DNA of 45,734 nucleotides from Cyanobacteria bacterium UBA6984 (GCA_002450015.1 DJYG01000043.1:1-45734); one strand, 5' to 3'; numbered from the stretch's first letter, positions 35,002 to 43,804 are shown. Notes: generated by a model from the sequence alone, not told the origin. Program-made: numbers and translations.

Positions 35002-36255
35002 ATGTTAAATATTTTTATGAACAAAAAACACGTAATTATTGCAGTTATATTACTTGCTGCGCTTCTTATATTTAACAATATTTTGCATGATATTTATATC
35101 AAAATGGTGTCAGCTCCAACCGGCATTCAAACAGCGACAAATGTCGAACAAATTTCTTCTCAAAAGTTGTTTGATAAAACTTGGAAAATTATAAAAAAAT
35201 CATATTATGACACTGATATGAACGAGCAAGATTGGTATCGTTGGAAAGCACATTATCAGGGTAAGATTAAAACTGAAGATGATGCTTATGTTGCAATAAA
35301 TACAATGCTTGCAAGTTTAAATGATCCTTATTCAAAATTCTTGTCTAAAAAAGAATTTGCGGAATTAAATACATCAATTGCATCAAAAATTACAGGTATA
35401 GGTGTTAATATATTTTCAAATGCAGGGAAAATTACTATTTTAAACGTAATAGAAGGTACACCGGCATATTCTGTGGGATTGAAAAATGGTGATATTATAT
35501 ATTCCGTTAATAAAAAAGAAGTTAGCGGTATGACAATAGCTGATGTTGCAGGACTTGTGAGAGGTCCTGAAAACAGCATGGTAGAGGTTACTGTTCTTCG
35601 AGATAACAAAAAATTAACTAAAAATATTAAACGAAAAGAGATTAAAATAAAAACTGTAAAAAGTTCAATAGATAAAAATATTGGTTACATTCAAATAATG
35701 AGTTTTATTGGTTCGACTACATCAAACGAATTTTTAGAAGCTCTTGAAAAAACAGAAAAAACAGATGGTTTGATTTTAGATCTTAGGGGTAATCCGGGTG
35801 GTCTTTTACCTAATGCTGTTTTTATAGCTAATTTATTTATTCCGGAAGGAAAAATTGTTAGTGTTGTTGGTAGAAATGGTTTTAAACAAGATTTATCAGC
35901 TCAAAAAACAAATTTTACGGTAAATAAACCAGTAGTCGTTTTGATTGATCATTCCAGTGCAAGTGCAAGTGAAATTTTATCAGGAGCATTAAAGGATTAT
36001 AAAAAAGCAAAACTGGTTGGGACTACAACATACGGAAAAGGTATGGTACAGGAAGTTCTTGCATTGCCTAATGAAACAGGATTAAATCTTACTATTGCAA
36101 AGTATTTAACTCCAAACGGTACGGATATAAACAAAAAAGGTATTTCACCGGATGTGAACGTTGAGTTAACATTGGATGATTTAAAGAAAAATCAAGATTC
36201 ACAGTTACTTATGGCTAAAAAAATGATGAATGATATTTTGAAAGAATACCGATAA
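35002..36255 (+). CDS. ctpA: carboxy-terminal processing serine peptidase CtpA (S41)
   Basis: This protein of about 417 aa has an N-terminal signal anchor (VIIAVILLAALLIFNNIL) and an N-terminal helical region. A PDZ domain spans about 120-205 (GIGVNIFSNAGKITILNVIEGTPAYSVGLKNGD), and the S41 core has LDLRGNPGGLL, the nucleophile Ser in SSASASEILSGALKDY and the Lys in TTYGKGMVQ. It trims C-termini of periplasmic proteins. Two ATGs (35002, 35017) are possible and neither has a visible ribosome-binding site. It stops 1 nt before the convergent fliI stop. Confidence 0.92.
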   Translation: MLNIFMNKKHVIIAVILLAALLIFNNILHDIYIKMVSAPTGIQTATNVEQISSQKLFDKTWKIIKKSYYDTDMNEQDWYRWKAHYQGKIKTEDDAYVAINTMLASLNDPYSKFLSKKEFAELNTSIASKITGIGVNIFSNAGKITILNVIEGTPAYSVGLKNGDIIYSVNKKEVSGMTIADVAGLVRGPENSMVEVTVLRDNKKLTKNIKRKEIKIKTVKSSIDKNIGYIQIMSFIGSTTSNEFLEALEKTEKTDGLILDLRGNPGGLLPNAVFIANLFIPEGKIVSVVGRNGFKQDLSAQKTNFTVNKPVVVLIDHSSASASEILSGALKDYKKAKLVGTTTYGKGMVQEVLALPNETGLNLTIAKYLTPNGTDINKKGISPDVNVELTLDDLKKNQDSQLLMAKKMMNDILKEYR

Positions 36256-37563
36256 TTATTTTGCAAGTTCTATTAAATCTTCAATAGTTTTGTTATATTC
36301 AAAATTTTCACCCGTGCTTTGACATAAAAATGAATTAATCAAATCCATACGTCTGATGGCTTCATCACATAACGGGTCAGTGCCTTTTGCGTAAGCTCCT
36401 ATATTAATTAAATCTTCATTTTTTTTATAGACAGCAAGTAAGTTTCTTATTTTGGCAGCGGCTGCGCGATGTTCTTTTGTAGTAACATCACCCATAACCC
36501 TGCTTATGGATTGTAAAACATCAACAGCAGGATAATGATTTTTATGTGCAAGTTCTCTTGACAGCATAATATGACCGTCTAAAATACTTCTTGCCGTGTC
36601 AGAAATAGGTTCATTAAAATCATCACCCTCTACTAAAACAGTATAAAGGGCAGTTATTGAACCTTTGTCATTACATCCTGCGCGTTCCATTAATTGCGGC
36701 ATAATTGCAAATACACTTGGAGTGTAACCTCTCATTGCAGGCGGTTCTCCGGCGCTTAATCCTACAACACGCTGTGCCATTGCAATACGAGTTACTGAAT
36801 CCAGCATAAATAAAACATCTTTTCCTTGGTCACGAAAATATTCTGCAATTGAAGTAGCTACAAATGCTGCTTTTATTTTTACTAAGTCAGGTTGTTCTGA
36901 AGTTGCTGCAACTACAACAGTACGTTTCATACCTTCAGGTCCCATGTTTTTTTCAATAAATTCACGCACTTCACGACCACGTTCACCGATTAAGGCGATT
37001 ACGTTTATATCTGCAGTTGTATTTTTTGCCATCATTGAAAGGGTTGTACTTTTCCCAACACCTGAACCTGCAAATATACCTAAACGTTGACCTTTACCAA
37101 CCGTTATAAATCCGTCTATTGATTTTATTCCTAAAGATAAAGGTTCTTCTATTCTTGCTCTTTTGAGTGGATTTATTGGCTTTGCGGATGTTGATACGTA
37201 AGATTGGGCATTTATTTCACCTAAATTATCAATAGGATTGCCTAAACCATCAAGAACCCTTCCTAAAAGATTGTTGCCAACTTTTAGTTTCATCGGCTCA
37301 CCTGTATTTAAAACTATTGCTCCTGGTTGAATACCGTCCATTGAACCTAATGGCATAAGCAGTATTTTCTCATCTTTAAAGCCTACAACTTCTGCCCAGA
37401 TTACATCATTATTATTTTTTTTATAAATATGGCATAAATCTCCGATACTTGCTTCAGGACCGTCTGATTCTATAATTAAACCCTTAATTTCACTGACTCG
37501 CCCTATTTCTTTGACAGTTTTTGTATTTTCGACAATATTCATAAATTTTTCTTTATTGAACAT
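36256..37563 (-). CDS. fliI: flagellar export ATPase FliI
   Basis: This 435-aa protein is a homologue of the F1-ATPase beta subunit in flagellar type III secretion. It has Walker A GIFAGSGVGKSTT, VIALIGERGREVREF, Walker B VLFMLDSVTRIAMAQR and RLGYTPSVF-type GYTPSVFAIMPQLMERAG. It energises export of rod, hook and filament subunits with FliH, encoded just upstream (3-nt gap). It is the last gene of the fli operon here. Confidence 0.97.
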   Translation of the reverse strand: MFNKEKFMNIVENTKTVKEIGRVSEIKGLIIESDGPEASIGDLCHIYKKNNNDVIWAEVVGFKDEKILLMPLGSMDGIQPGAIVLNTGEPMKLKVGNNLLGRVLDGLGNPIDNLGEINAQSYVSTSAKPINPLKRARIEEPLSLGIKSIDGFITVGKGQRLGIFAGSGVGKSTTLSMMAKNTTADINVIALIGERGREVREFIEKNMGPEGMKRTVVVAATSEQPDLVKIKAAFVATSIAEYFRDQGKDVLFMLDSVTRIAMAQRVVGLSAGEPPAMRGYTPSVFAIMPQLMERAGCNDKGSITALYTVLVEGDDFNEPISDTARSILDGHIMLSRELAHKNHYPAVDVLQSISRVMGDVTTKEHRAAAAKIRNLLAVYKKNEDLINIGAYAKGTDPLCDEAIRRMDLINSFLCQSTGENFEYNKTIEDLIELAK

Positions 37564-37566
37564 TGA

Positions 37567-38466
37567 TTACTCCTCTTTTTTTAATTCTGTCAATTCTGTT
37601 TCTATGTTTTTTTCGAGCAGCTCTGTGTTGATTTTAGGTTCTTCTAATTCTGTTTCAAAGATTTCTTGAGGCTGTTCTACGTTAGTTTCAATATTTGTTC
37701 CATCATCACAATAATGTGCTGTTATAAATTTTTCAGCTATTTGGTCTATTTGAATTGTTATTCGGTTATCAACCCTTGAAAGTAAGCTTTCTACAATTGC
37801 TCCATCTTCTGATATGTTACTATCTTCAAGGATTTTTATTGATTGTAATTTTGGTATTTCAGCTTTTAAATCTTCTGAAATAGAATAAATTTTTTCTGAT
37901 AAACTCGGATTTATTGTTATTGTAATATTTTCTTTGTCTTTTAGTTGTTTAATAGACTCAATTGTAATATTTTTCAAGATGTCTATGTTATTATCAAAAG
38001 ATTTTTTACAAATTTTTCTTGCAATGGCACAAACCAATTCTATGATATCAAGCTCTGCTGATTTTATAATATTATTTTTAATATCAAATTGGCTTTTTGC
38101 AAATTTATCAACAGCCAAAACCTTTTCTTCTAAAGATTTTGTACCGTCTTCATATCCTTGTTTATTGCCGATTTCGTAACCTTCTTTTCTGGCATTTTCT
38201 CTAATTTCATCAGCCTCTGACGTAGCTTGAGCATTTGCCTGTTCAATTATTTTTTTTGATTCTTCTTGTGCTTGGATTAATATTTGTTTTGCTTCTTCAA
38301 CAAGTTGTTTTGCCTGTTCTGTTCCATCTTTAATAATTTGTTCTCTTTCAGCCTTTGCTTTTATAAGCATTTTTTCAATAGCTGAAAGTTCTTCTTTATG
38401 CTGATTTTCTAAAGGAAGAACAAAGCTTGAACCGATTTGAACGTTATCACCTTTTATCCTAGTCAA
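37567..38466 (-). CDS. fliH: flagellar assembly protein FliH
   Basis: This protein of about 299 aa has the FliH/YscL layout: a long coiled coil rich in Glu, Lys and Gln (about 30-130, including AKQLVEEAKQILIQAQEES) and a C-terminal domain with ELVCAIARKICKK and ISEDGAIVESLLSRVDNRI. An acidic tail follows. It regulates FliI and links it to the C-ring. The frame is open to 38520 inside fliG. I prefer the TTG at 38466, which has GAGG 9 nt upstream and overlaps the fliG stop by only 8 nt; ATGs at 38487 and 38520 are alternatives. Confidence 0.85.
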   Translation of the reverse strand: MTRIKGDNVQIGSSFVLPLENQHKEELSAIEKMLIKAKAEREQIIKDGTEQAKQLVEEAKQILIQAQEESKKIIEQANAQATSEADEIRENARKEGYEIGNKQGYEDGTKSLEEKVLAVDKFAKSQFDIKNNIIKSAELDIIELVCAIARKICKKSFDNNIDILKNITIESIKQLKDKENITITINPSLSEKIYSISEDLKAEIPKLQSIKILEDSNISEDGAIVESLLSRVDNRITIQIDQIAEKFITAHYCDDGTNIETNVEQPQEIFETELEEPKINTELLEKNIETELTELKKEE

Positions 38467-39493
38467 TGAATTCTTCCTCACCTTCATCTCTTTCAAGAAC
38501 AATTTCTCCAGAAGCTTCAAGAGCTTTAATTGTCATACAAATTTGAGATTGAACTTCTTGAACATCTTTAGCACGAACAGGTCCAAGATATTCCATATCA
38601 TCGCGTAACATTTGTTGTGCGCGTTCTGACATATTGGTGAATATTTTTTCACGCACTTCTTGTTTTGTACCTTTAAGCGCAAGAGCAAGGTCTTTTGTAT
38701 TAACTTCACGTAAGATACGTTGAATTGTTTTGTTGTCAAGAGTTTGAATATCTTCAAATACAAACATTAATTCTCTTACTTCGTCTGCAAGTGTAGGATT
38801 TTCGATTTCGAGTAATTCTAAAACATTTCTTTCTGTTGCTCTGTCTGTTCTGTTTAAGATATTGGCAAGGGTATCAATACCACCCGCTTGAGAGAAGTCT
38901 TGAACCATTACAGATGAGAATTTAGTTTCTACAATTTTTTCTATTTCAGATAAAATTTCAGGATTTGTAGTATCCATATCTGCAATTTTCATTGCAACTT
39001 GAGCTTGCACATCCGGTGGCAAACAGTTTAAAACCTTTGCAGATTGTGTAGGTTGTAAATATGCTAAAATTAAAGCTATTAATTGTGGATTTTCATTTTG
39101 AAATGATGTTGCAAGCTGAACAGGATCGGCTTCATTAAAGAATTGAAAAGGATTTGCATTCATTAATGTTTCAAGTCTGTTCATAATTCTTTTTGCTTGT
39201 TCAGGACCGTATGTCATTTCAAGAACTTGTTTTGCGTAATCTTTACCGCCTTTTGCAAGGTAACTGTTTGCTTGAAATAAACTTCTGAATTCTTCTAAAA
39301 TTCCGACAAGAGATGCCATTGGAACTTTATTTAAGCTGGCAATTTCCAACGCAATTTTTTCTAATAAATCGTTATCGGTTATATTTTTTAACACTTCAGC
39401 CGCGGTTGCAGGTCCTAGTAAAATTAACAGAGCTGCAACTTTTTGTGTTGAATTCATTTCTAAAATTTGCTGAGATAATAATGCGTTATCCAT
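38459..39493 (-). CDS. fliG: flagellar motor switch protein FliG
   Basis: This 344-aa C-ring protein has the N-terminal FliF-binding domain, a middle domain with EHPQLIALILAYLQP-like ENPQLIALILAYLQPTQSA, and a C-terminal torque domain with LMFVFEDIQTLDNKTIQRILREV, followed by ALKGTKQEVREKIFTNMSERA. It interacts with the stator and switches rotation direction. It lies between fliF and fliH. Confidence 0.97.
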   Translation of the reverse strand: MDNALLSQQILEMNSTQKVAALLILLGPATAAEVLKNITDNDLLEKIALEIASLNKVPMASLVGILEEFRSLFQANSYLAKGGKDYAKQVLEMTYGPEQAKRIMNRLETLMNANPFQFFNEADPVQLATSFQNENPQLIALILAYLQPTQSAKVLNCLPPDVQAQVAMKIADMDTTNPEILSEIEKIVETKFSSVMVQDFSQAGGIDTLANILNRTDRATERNVLELLEIENPTLADEVRELMFVFEDIQTLDNKTIQRILREVNTKDLALALKGTKQEVREKIFTNMSERAQQMLRDDMEYLGPVRAKDVQEVQSQICMTIKALEASGEIVLERDEGEEEFID

Positions 39494-39498
39494 TTTTT

Positions 39499-41055
39499 TT
39501 AATCCTTAATATAAGATACCAAAAGTCGGGCAGCTTCTGCCGGATCTGCCATAATTGTGTCATTTAATTCCATTCTTGCACGTTCAAGTTCAGGATCAAT
39601 ATTCGCTTCAATTTTTGGAAGTGTTTCTTGAAGTGTAATTTCAGGAACTTCTTCTGTCATTTGAGGTAATTGAGGTTCAAATGTCTTTTGAACGTCTTGA
39701 ATTTCAACAGTTCTTCCCATTCTGCCCATTAATCCTCTTATAATAAACAATGCTGCAAGTCCGAGAATAAGAACAACAATTAGCGGCCCCAAGTCTTTGG
39801 TTACGTAATCAACTGCGGCTTTGGTTTTTATTTCTTTTTCTAAAACTTCTTGTTTCTTTTCTTCTTCGGCTAAAGATTCAAATTGTAAACTTGAAACTGT
39901 AATAACATCGCCACGTTCATAATTTGCACCTGCTGCTGACAATACCAAATTTTGAAGTTCTTCTTTTTCACTGTCAGTTAATATTTTATTAACTGCAACG
40001 GCAATGGTCATTCTTTTTATTGTTCCAGGCGCATAAACAACTTGTTTTATTTCTTTAGAAACGCTGTAATTTACTGAATTCTTTTCTTTTGCGTAGTTTA
40101 AGTTTCTAGCTTGAACGTTTGCATTTACAGGTGTTTGATTAGGATTTTCGTATGTTTCTACTTCTGATTGTGATGTTGTTAAAACCCCTTTATATCCGTT
40201 TTCACCATCTCCAACAGGAACATAAGTTTCTATGGTTGCTTTTGTTGAGTTAAAATCAATATCTGCATTGACTTGTACTGATACATTACCTTTACCTACA
40301 ATTTTTTCCAAAACTTGAGAAACTTTTGCTGCAGTTTGTTTTTCTGCATTTGATTTAAAAGTTTCCATATCATTTGAGTTTTTGCCTGTTTCTTCCGAAA
40401 GACTTGCTCCATTTTGGTCGGTAATGAATACTCTTTCCGGAGTTAGTCGAGGAACAGAGTATGCAACTAAATTTTTAATTGCTTTGACCTGAGAAGCTTT
40501 TAATCTGTAACCTTCATTTAGTATAAGCATTACTGAGGCTGTTGGAACTTCATCTTTGTCTTCAAAGATAGAACGTTCAGGATCAGCTAATTGTACACGA
40601 CAGCTTTTTATACCATTCATTTTTTCGATTGAGCGAACAATTTCACCTTGAAAAATACGTTGTTTGGTTAGTTTATTTTTAAAATCAGTAGAACCAAGCT
40701 GCATATCGTCTAACAATTCAAATCCTGGAGATTGGCTGTCAATAAGACTATTTTCAGCTACAAAAATTCTTAAATCATCTTTGTCTTTTGCAGGAACAAG
40801 AATTGCTTTTTTATCTTCCGATACTTTATAAGCTTGTCCGTTTTTCTTAAAACTTTCAACAATGTTAGCAATGTCAGATTGGGGCAAATCGCTGTATAAA
40901 ATAGTCCATTCCGGTTCTAAAGATTTTGCAAGCATGTATGCTGCAACAGCAACAGTTATAACTGTTAATGCAAGTAAACCTACTTTTTGGGGTATATCCA
41001 GACCGTCCCAAAGCTTTTTTATATCTTCTAACAAAGGTTTTAAGCTGTTTTCCAT
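39499..41055 (-). CDS. fliF: flagellar MS-ring protein FliF
   Basis: This 518-aa YscJ/FliF-family protein has an N-terminal helix (VGLLALTVITVAVAAYMLA), ring-building motifs (EWTILYSDLPQSDIANIV, GFELLDDMQLGSTDFKN, RVQLADPERSIF), the GxGNVSVQVNADIDF region, a second helix (LGPLIVVLILGLAALFII, about 425-445) and an acidic C-terminus that docks FliG. Length is close to normal. It heads the operon fliF-fliG-fliH-fliI. Confidence 0.97.
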   Translation of the reverse strand: MENSLKPLLEDIKKLWDGLDIPQKVGLLALTVITVAVAAYMLAKSLEPEWTILYSDLPQSDIANIVESFKKNGQAYKVSEDKKAILVPAKDKDDLRIFVAENSLIDSQSPGFELLDDMQLGSTDFKNKLTKQRIFQGEIVRSIEKMNGIKSCRVQLADPERSIFEDKDEVPTASVMLILNEGYRLKASQVKAIKNLVAYSVPRLTPERVFITDQNGASLSEETGKNSNDMETFKSNAEKQTAAKVSQVLEKIVGKGNVSVQVNADIDFNSTKATIETYVPVGDGENGYKGVLTTSQSEVETYENPNQTPVNANVQARNLNYAKEKNSVNYSVSKEIKQVVYAPGTIKRMTIAVAVNKILTDSEKEELQNLVLSAAGANYERGDVITVSSLQFESLAEEEKKQEVLEKEIKTKAAVDYVTKDLGPLIVVLILGLAALFIIRGLMGRMGRTVEIQDVQKTFEPQLPQMTEEVPEITLQETLPKIEANIDPELERARMELNDTIMADPAEAARLLVSYIKD

Positions 41056-41093
41056 TATATATTTTTATCCTGAAATTACACTTTATCAACAAT

Positions 41094-41122
41094 ATAATAA
41101 CTATTTTTGTGTGAAATTTCAA
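41094..41122 (-). promoter_or_regulatory. putative sigma70 promoter of the fliFGHI operon
   Basis: On the minus strand TTGAAA (41117-41122), a 17-nt spacer and TATTAT (41094-41099) would start transcription near 41087, about 32 nt before fliF, with AGGA in front of the ATG. I saw no sigma28- or sigma54-type promoter. Confidence 0.55.
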
Positions 41123-41155
41123 AATTGTTAAGTAGTGTTACTTTTATTAAAATGC

Positions 41156-41187
41156 AAAATAAAAAGTCTTACACATGTGCAAGACTT
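41156..41187 (-). terminator. hairpin with minus-strand T-run upstream of fliF
   Basis: AAGTCTT (41164-41170) pairs with AAGACTT (41181-41187), enclosing CACATGTG. On the minus strand it is followed by TTTTTATTTT. It sits between the upstream promoter at 41216-41244 and the fliF promoter. Confidence 0.6.
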
Positions 41188-41209
41188 AAAAAAAATATAC
41201 ATTTACCCC
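41158..41209 (-). ncRNA. candidate short RNA between fliF and glgC
   Basis: A near-consensus promoter and a hairpin terminator in the right order would define a transcript of about 50 nt, starting with GTATGTGGGG and ending in the hairpin. No ORF or known RNA family is seen. It could instead be an attenuated second leader of fliF. Confidence 0.3.
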
Positions 41210-41215
41210 ACATAC

Positions 41216-41244
41216 TTTATATCACGAATATTTTTTTTCGTCAA
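41216..41244 (-). promoter_or_regulatory. strong orphan sigma70-like promoter, minus strand
   Basis: TTGACG (41239-41244), a 17-nt spacer and TATAAA (41216-41221) make one of the best promoter matches in the window, but no minus-strand gene follows before the hairpin at 41156-41187. Confidence 0.5.
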
Positions 41245-41271
41245 ACCGACTTAGCCCAATTGTATATAAAA

Positions 41272-41289
41272 TGTAACAAATTTGTTACA
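41272..41289. promoter_or_regulatory. perfect 18-bp palindrome, operator candidate
   Basis: TGTAACAAATTTGTTACA is identical to its reverse complement. It lies upstream of glgC (about 55 nt before the -10) and of the orphan minus-strand promoter, which suits a binding site for a dimeric regulator. Confidence 0.4.
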
Positions 41290-41383
41290 AACCGTCAACA
41301 AAAATTTTTCACCGTTTTGTATGATTGTGTATTTGCATTCATATTATAATATATATTTGTACAAGTAAGTAGTGAGGTAGAAA

Positions 41384-42619
41384 ATGTCGATTGATGACGC
41401 TTTAGTTATGATTTTAGCAGGCGGAGAAGGTAAAAGATTACATCCGCTTACAAAAGACCGTGCAAAACCGGCTGTTCCGTTTGGTGGACGTTACAGAATT
41501 ATTGATTTTGTTTTAAACAATTTTATTAATTCAGGCTTTTATAAAATAAAAGTTTTAACACAATATAAATCAGACTCTTTAAATCAGCATATTTCAAGAG
41601 GTTATGCACTATCTCCGTTTTTAGATCAATATGTTGATTTAGTACCTGCGCAAATGAGAACAGGCGGTGATTGGTATAGAGGTACAGCAGATGCAGTATT
41701 CCAAAATGTTTTGCATATTGTTGATGCTGATCCTACATACGTTTGTGTATTTGGGGGCGACCATGTTTATAAGATGGATGTTTCTCAAATGCTTGATTAT
41801 CACAAGCAAAAGAAAGCTGATTTAACAATTGCGGCAATTCCTATTCCTATTGAAGAAGCTTCTGAATTTGGTATTATGGAAGTTGATGAAAATTGGAAAT
41901 TAACAAACTTTGTTGAAAAACCAAAAACAAAACCAAAATCATTACCTGGAAACCCAAATATGTGTTTAGCTTCAATGGGTAACTATATTTTTGGCAAAGA
42001 TGTATTAATGGATGCTTTATACCGTGATAATAAAATAGAAGATTCAAGTCACGATTTTGGTAAGAATGTTATTCCAATGTTATTGAACGAAGGCAAACCT
42101 GTTTATGTATATAACTTTAAAGAAAATACATTCCCTGGAGTTACTGATGCGGAAAGAGGTTATTGGAAAGATGTAGGAAATGTTGATGCATATTGGCAAG
42201 CAAATATGGACTTGTTGGATTCTTGTCCTGAATTGAATTTATATGCAAAAGAATGGCCATTGAGAACATTTAATTACAATTATCCTCCTGCAAAATTTAT
42301 ATGGCAAGAAGGCGATAGGGTTGGTATGGCAACTAACTCAATGGTGTCAGAAGGTTGTATTATTTCAGGTGGCGGACTTTCAAGATGTGTTCTTTCTCCA
42401 AAAGTAAGAATTAATTCTTATTCATCTGTAACAGAAAGTATTTTGATGGAAAATGTAAATATAGGACGTCATTGTGAAATAAGACGAGCTATTATTGACA
42501 AGAATGTTCAAGTTCCGCCATATACAAAAATCGGTTTTGATAGAGAAATAGATTTGCAAAAAGGATTCTACATCTCTCCTAACGGTATTACGGTAGTTCC
42601 TAAAGGTGCGATTCTTTAA
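41384..42619 (+). CDS. glgC: glucose-1-phosphate adenylyltransferase (ADP-glucose pyrophosphorylase)
   Basis: This 411-aa GlgC makes ADP-glucose for glycogen synthesis. It has the nucleotide-binding MILAGGEGKRLHPLTKDRAK and PFGGRYRIIDFVLNN, GTADAVFQNV, the catalytic Asp region FGGDHVYKMD, EFGIMEVDENW, FVEKPK and a C-terminal left-handed beta-helix (hexapeptide-like turns). Length is typical. GAGGTAG precedes the ATG. No other glycogen gene is in the window. Confidence 0.97.
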   Translation: MSIDDALVMILAGGEGKRLHPLTKDRAKPAVPFGGRYRIIDFVLNNFINSGFYKIKVLTQYKSDSLNQHISRGYALSPFLDQYVDLVPAQMRTGGDWYRGTADAVFQNVLHIVDADPTYVCVFGGDHVYKMDVSQMLDYHKQKKADLTIAAIPIPIEEASEFGIMEVDENWKLTNFVEKPKTKPKSLPGNPNMCLASMGNYIFGKDVLMDALYRDNKIEDSSHDFGKNVIPMLLNEGKPVYVYNFKENTFPGVTDAERGYWKDVGNVDAYWQANMDLLDSCPELNLYAKEWPLRTFNYNYPPAKFIWQEGDRVGMATNSMVSEGCIISGGGLSRCVLSPKVRINSYSSVTESILMENVNIGRHCEIRRAIIDKNVQVPPYTKIGFDREIDLQKGFYISPNGITVVPKGAIL

Positions 42620-42635
42620 TTAAAATTTATTTTAC

Positions 42636-42677
42636 AAAAAACTCCTTTGTGCTAAACTTTGTACAAAGGAGTTTTTT
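42636..42677 (+). terminator. terminator-like hairpin that contains the next gene's ribosome-binding site
   Basis: A perfect 15-bp stem (42636-42650 with 42663-42677, 12-nt loop) ends in TTTTTT directly before the ATG at 42678. The right arm holds AAAGGAG (42665-42671), the Shine-Dalgarno of the thioredoxin-like gene. It can terminate glgC transcripts and, in read-through RNA, hide the site. Confidence 0.8.
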
Positions 42678-43220
42678 ATGATAAAGAAAAAAATATTTAT
42701 TATAATTTGTTCGGTAATATTAATTTTATTGTTATTTGCATTAATTATGATGTTTATTAATAATAACAATTCAAATTCAGCAAAATTAAATCATTACATA
42801 GAAACACAGGTTATTACAAGTTTGTCAGAAGCTCAGTCTTTAGATAACAGTAAACCTATGGTTGTAGTTTTTCACGCTCCATATTGTTCAACTTGTCATC
42901 AATTTATGCCTGCATTTAATAAATTGGCAAAAGAGTATGCGAAAAAATTCAATTTTGTCGCATTGAATATTCAAGAACCTCAAAATTACCCTCTTGTTTC
43001 CGGTAATGTTGGTGGTATTCCGACTTTATATATTTTTGATACAACAATTGGAAACAAAGTTCACATTTCTCTTTCTGCAATTAGAAATTATAACGACTTG
43101 AAGTCAGAGTTGGACAGATATTTGAGAATTCGTTCATATATTGACATGGAAAAGGCAAAAGCTGATCATGAAAAATTGGTTGAAAAATATTTGAAAGATA
43201 TTCAAAAAAATGCAAAATAA
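42678..43220 (+). CDS. membrane-anchored thioredoxin-like protein
   Basis: This 180-aa protein has an N-terminal anchor helix (IFIIICSVILILLLFALIMMF) and a thioredoxin fold with the redox pair in HAPYCSTCHQFMP (CSTC, about C74 and C77) and the cis-Pro in GNVGGIPTLYIF. A charged helical tail follows. It probably faces the periplasm, in disulfide exchange or heme or metal thiol handling. The next gene overlaps it by 11 nt. Its ribosome-binding site is inside the terminator-like hairpin. Confidence 0.85.
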   Translation: MIKKKIFIIICSVILILLLFALIMMFINNNNSNSAKLNHYIETQVITSLSEAQSLDNSKPMVVVFHAPYCSTCHQFMPAFNKLAKEYAKKFNFVALNIQEPQNYPLVSGNVGGIPTLYIFDTTIGNKVHISLSAIRNYNDLKSELDRYLRIRSYIDMEKAKADHEKLVEKYLKDIQKNAK

Positions 43221-43605
43221 TTTTTTGAAAAATTTAATAGTTGTATTATCAATATTTATAGGATTTGCAAATAATGCATATTCTGCAAATTATTTGCAAT
43301 GTGAACAAGCTGTGCAAGAGGGTAAACCTTTTATTTTATATTTACATTCAAATAGTTGTTATGCTTGTAAGCAATTTACTCCAATTTTTAATCAAGTAGT
43401 AAGTTCTATGCCGGAGTATAACATTGTTGATGTGAATTATAGTTATCCGCAAAAGCAAAACGTATGTACTTCGGCTGAATCTCAAACAATTCCTGCGGTT
43501 TATGTTGTTAATCCTCATAAAAAAATTCGTTCAAAATTAAATTATGACATATATTTTAAGCAAAAAGAATTTAAAGATTCTTTGTTGAAATTGTTAAATG
43601 AATAG
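43210..43605 (+). CDS. secreted thioredoxin-like protein
   Basis: This 131-aa protein has a signal peptide (FLKNLIVVLSIFIGFANNAYS, cleaved near A-N) and a thioredoxin-like domain with HSNSCYACKQFTP (CYAC) and the cis-Pro in SQTIPAVYVV. Two further Cys (C31-like and C83-like) may form another pair. It overlaps the upstream thioredoxin-like gene by 11 nt, so the two are made together and may be redox partners. Confidence 0.82.
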   Translation: MQNNFLKNLIVVLSIFIGFANNAYSANYLQCEQAVQEGKPFILYLHSNSCYACKQFTPIFNQVVSSMPEYNIVDVNYSYPQKQNVCTSAESQTIPAVYVVNPHKKIRSKLNYDIYFKQKEFKDSLLKLLNE

Positions 43606-43610
43606 TTTGC

Positions 43611-43639
43611 AAAAAAAAGGTGAAAACTTTGTTTTCACC
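43611..43639 (-). terminator. rho-independent terminator, minus strand
   Basis: GGTGAAAAC, loop of 3, GTTTTCACC (43619-43639), preceded on the plus strand by a run of eight A, which makes a T-run on the minus strand. It probably ends the transcript of the small gene at 43805-44032 and may also act on the converging thioredoxin-like genes. Confidence 0.7.
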
Positions 43640-43804
43640 GCATCTGTTAAATTAAAATAAACACACTTAATAAATAAATCCCTTATTGGGTTTTCCTTAC
43701 CTAATCTTCTATAAATCAAACTTTTTTTCTTCTAATAATATCCTTTCGTTGTTTTTTGAGAGAGTTTAAGATAATTGGAGATATATGTCAAAGAGAACTC
43801 AAGA

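Larger units (their letters stand above)
41056..41383. other. fliF-glgC divergent intergenic region (328 bp)
   Basis: No gene is supported here. The region holds the fliF promoter (41094-41122), a hairpin with a T-run on the minus strand (41156-41187), a second strong minus-strand promoter (41216-41244), a perfect 18-bp palindrome (41272-41289), and a TATAAT (41345-41350) that probably serves glgC. A plus-strand frame of 80 codons from a TTG at 41107 looks spurious. Confidence 0.6.

Noticed and set aside
41107..41349. 80-codon plus-strand frame in the fliF-glgC spacer
   Set aside because: It starts at TTG with no ribosome-binding site, overlaps the fliF promoter, the hairpin and the palindrome, and has no protein-like pattern.
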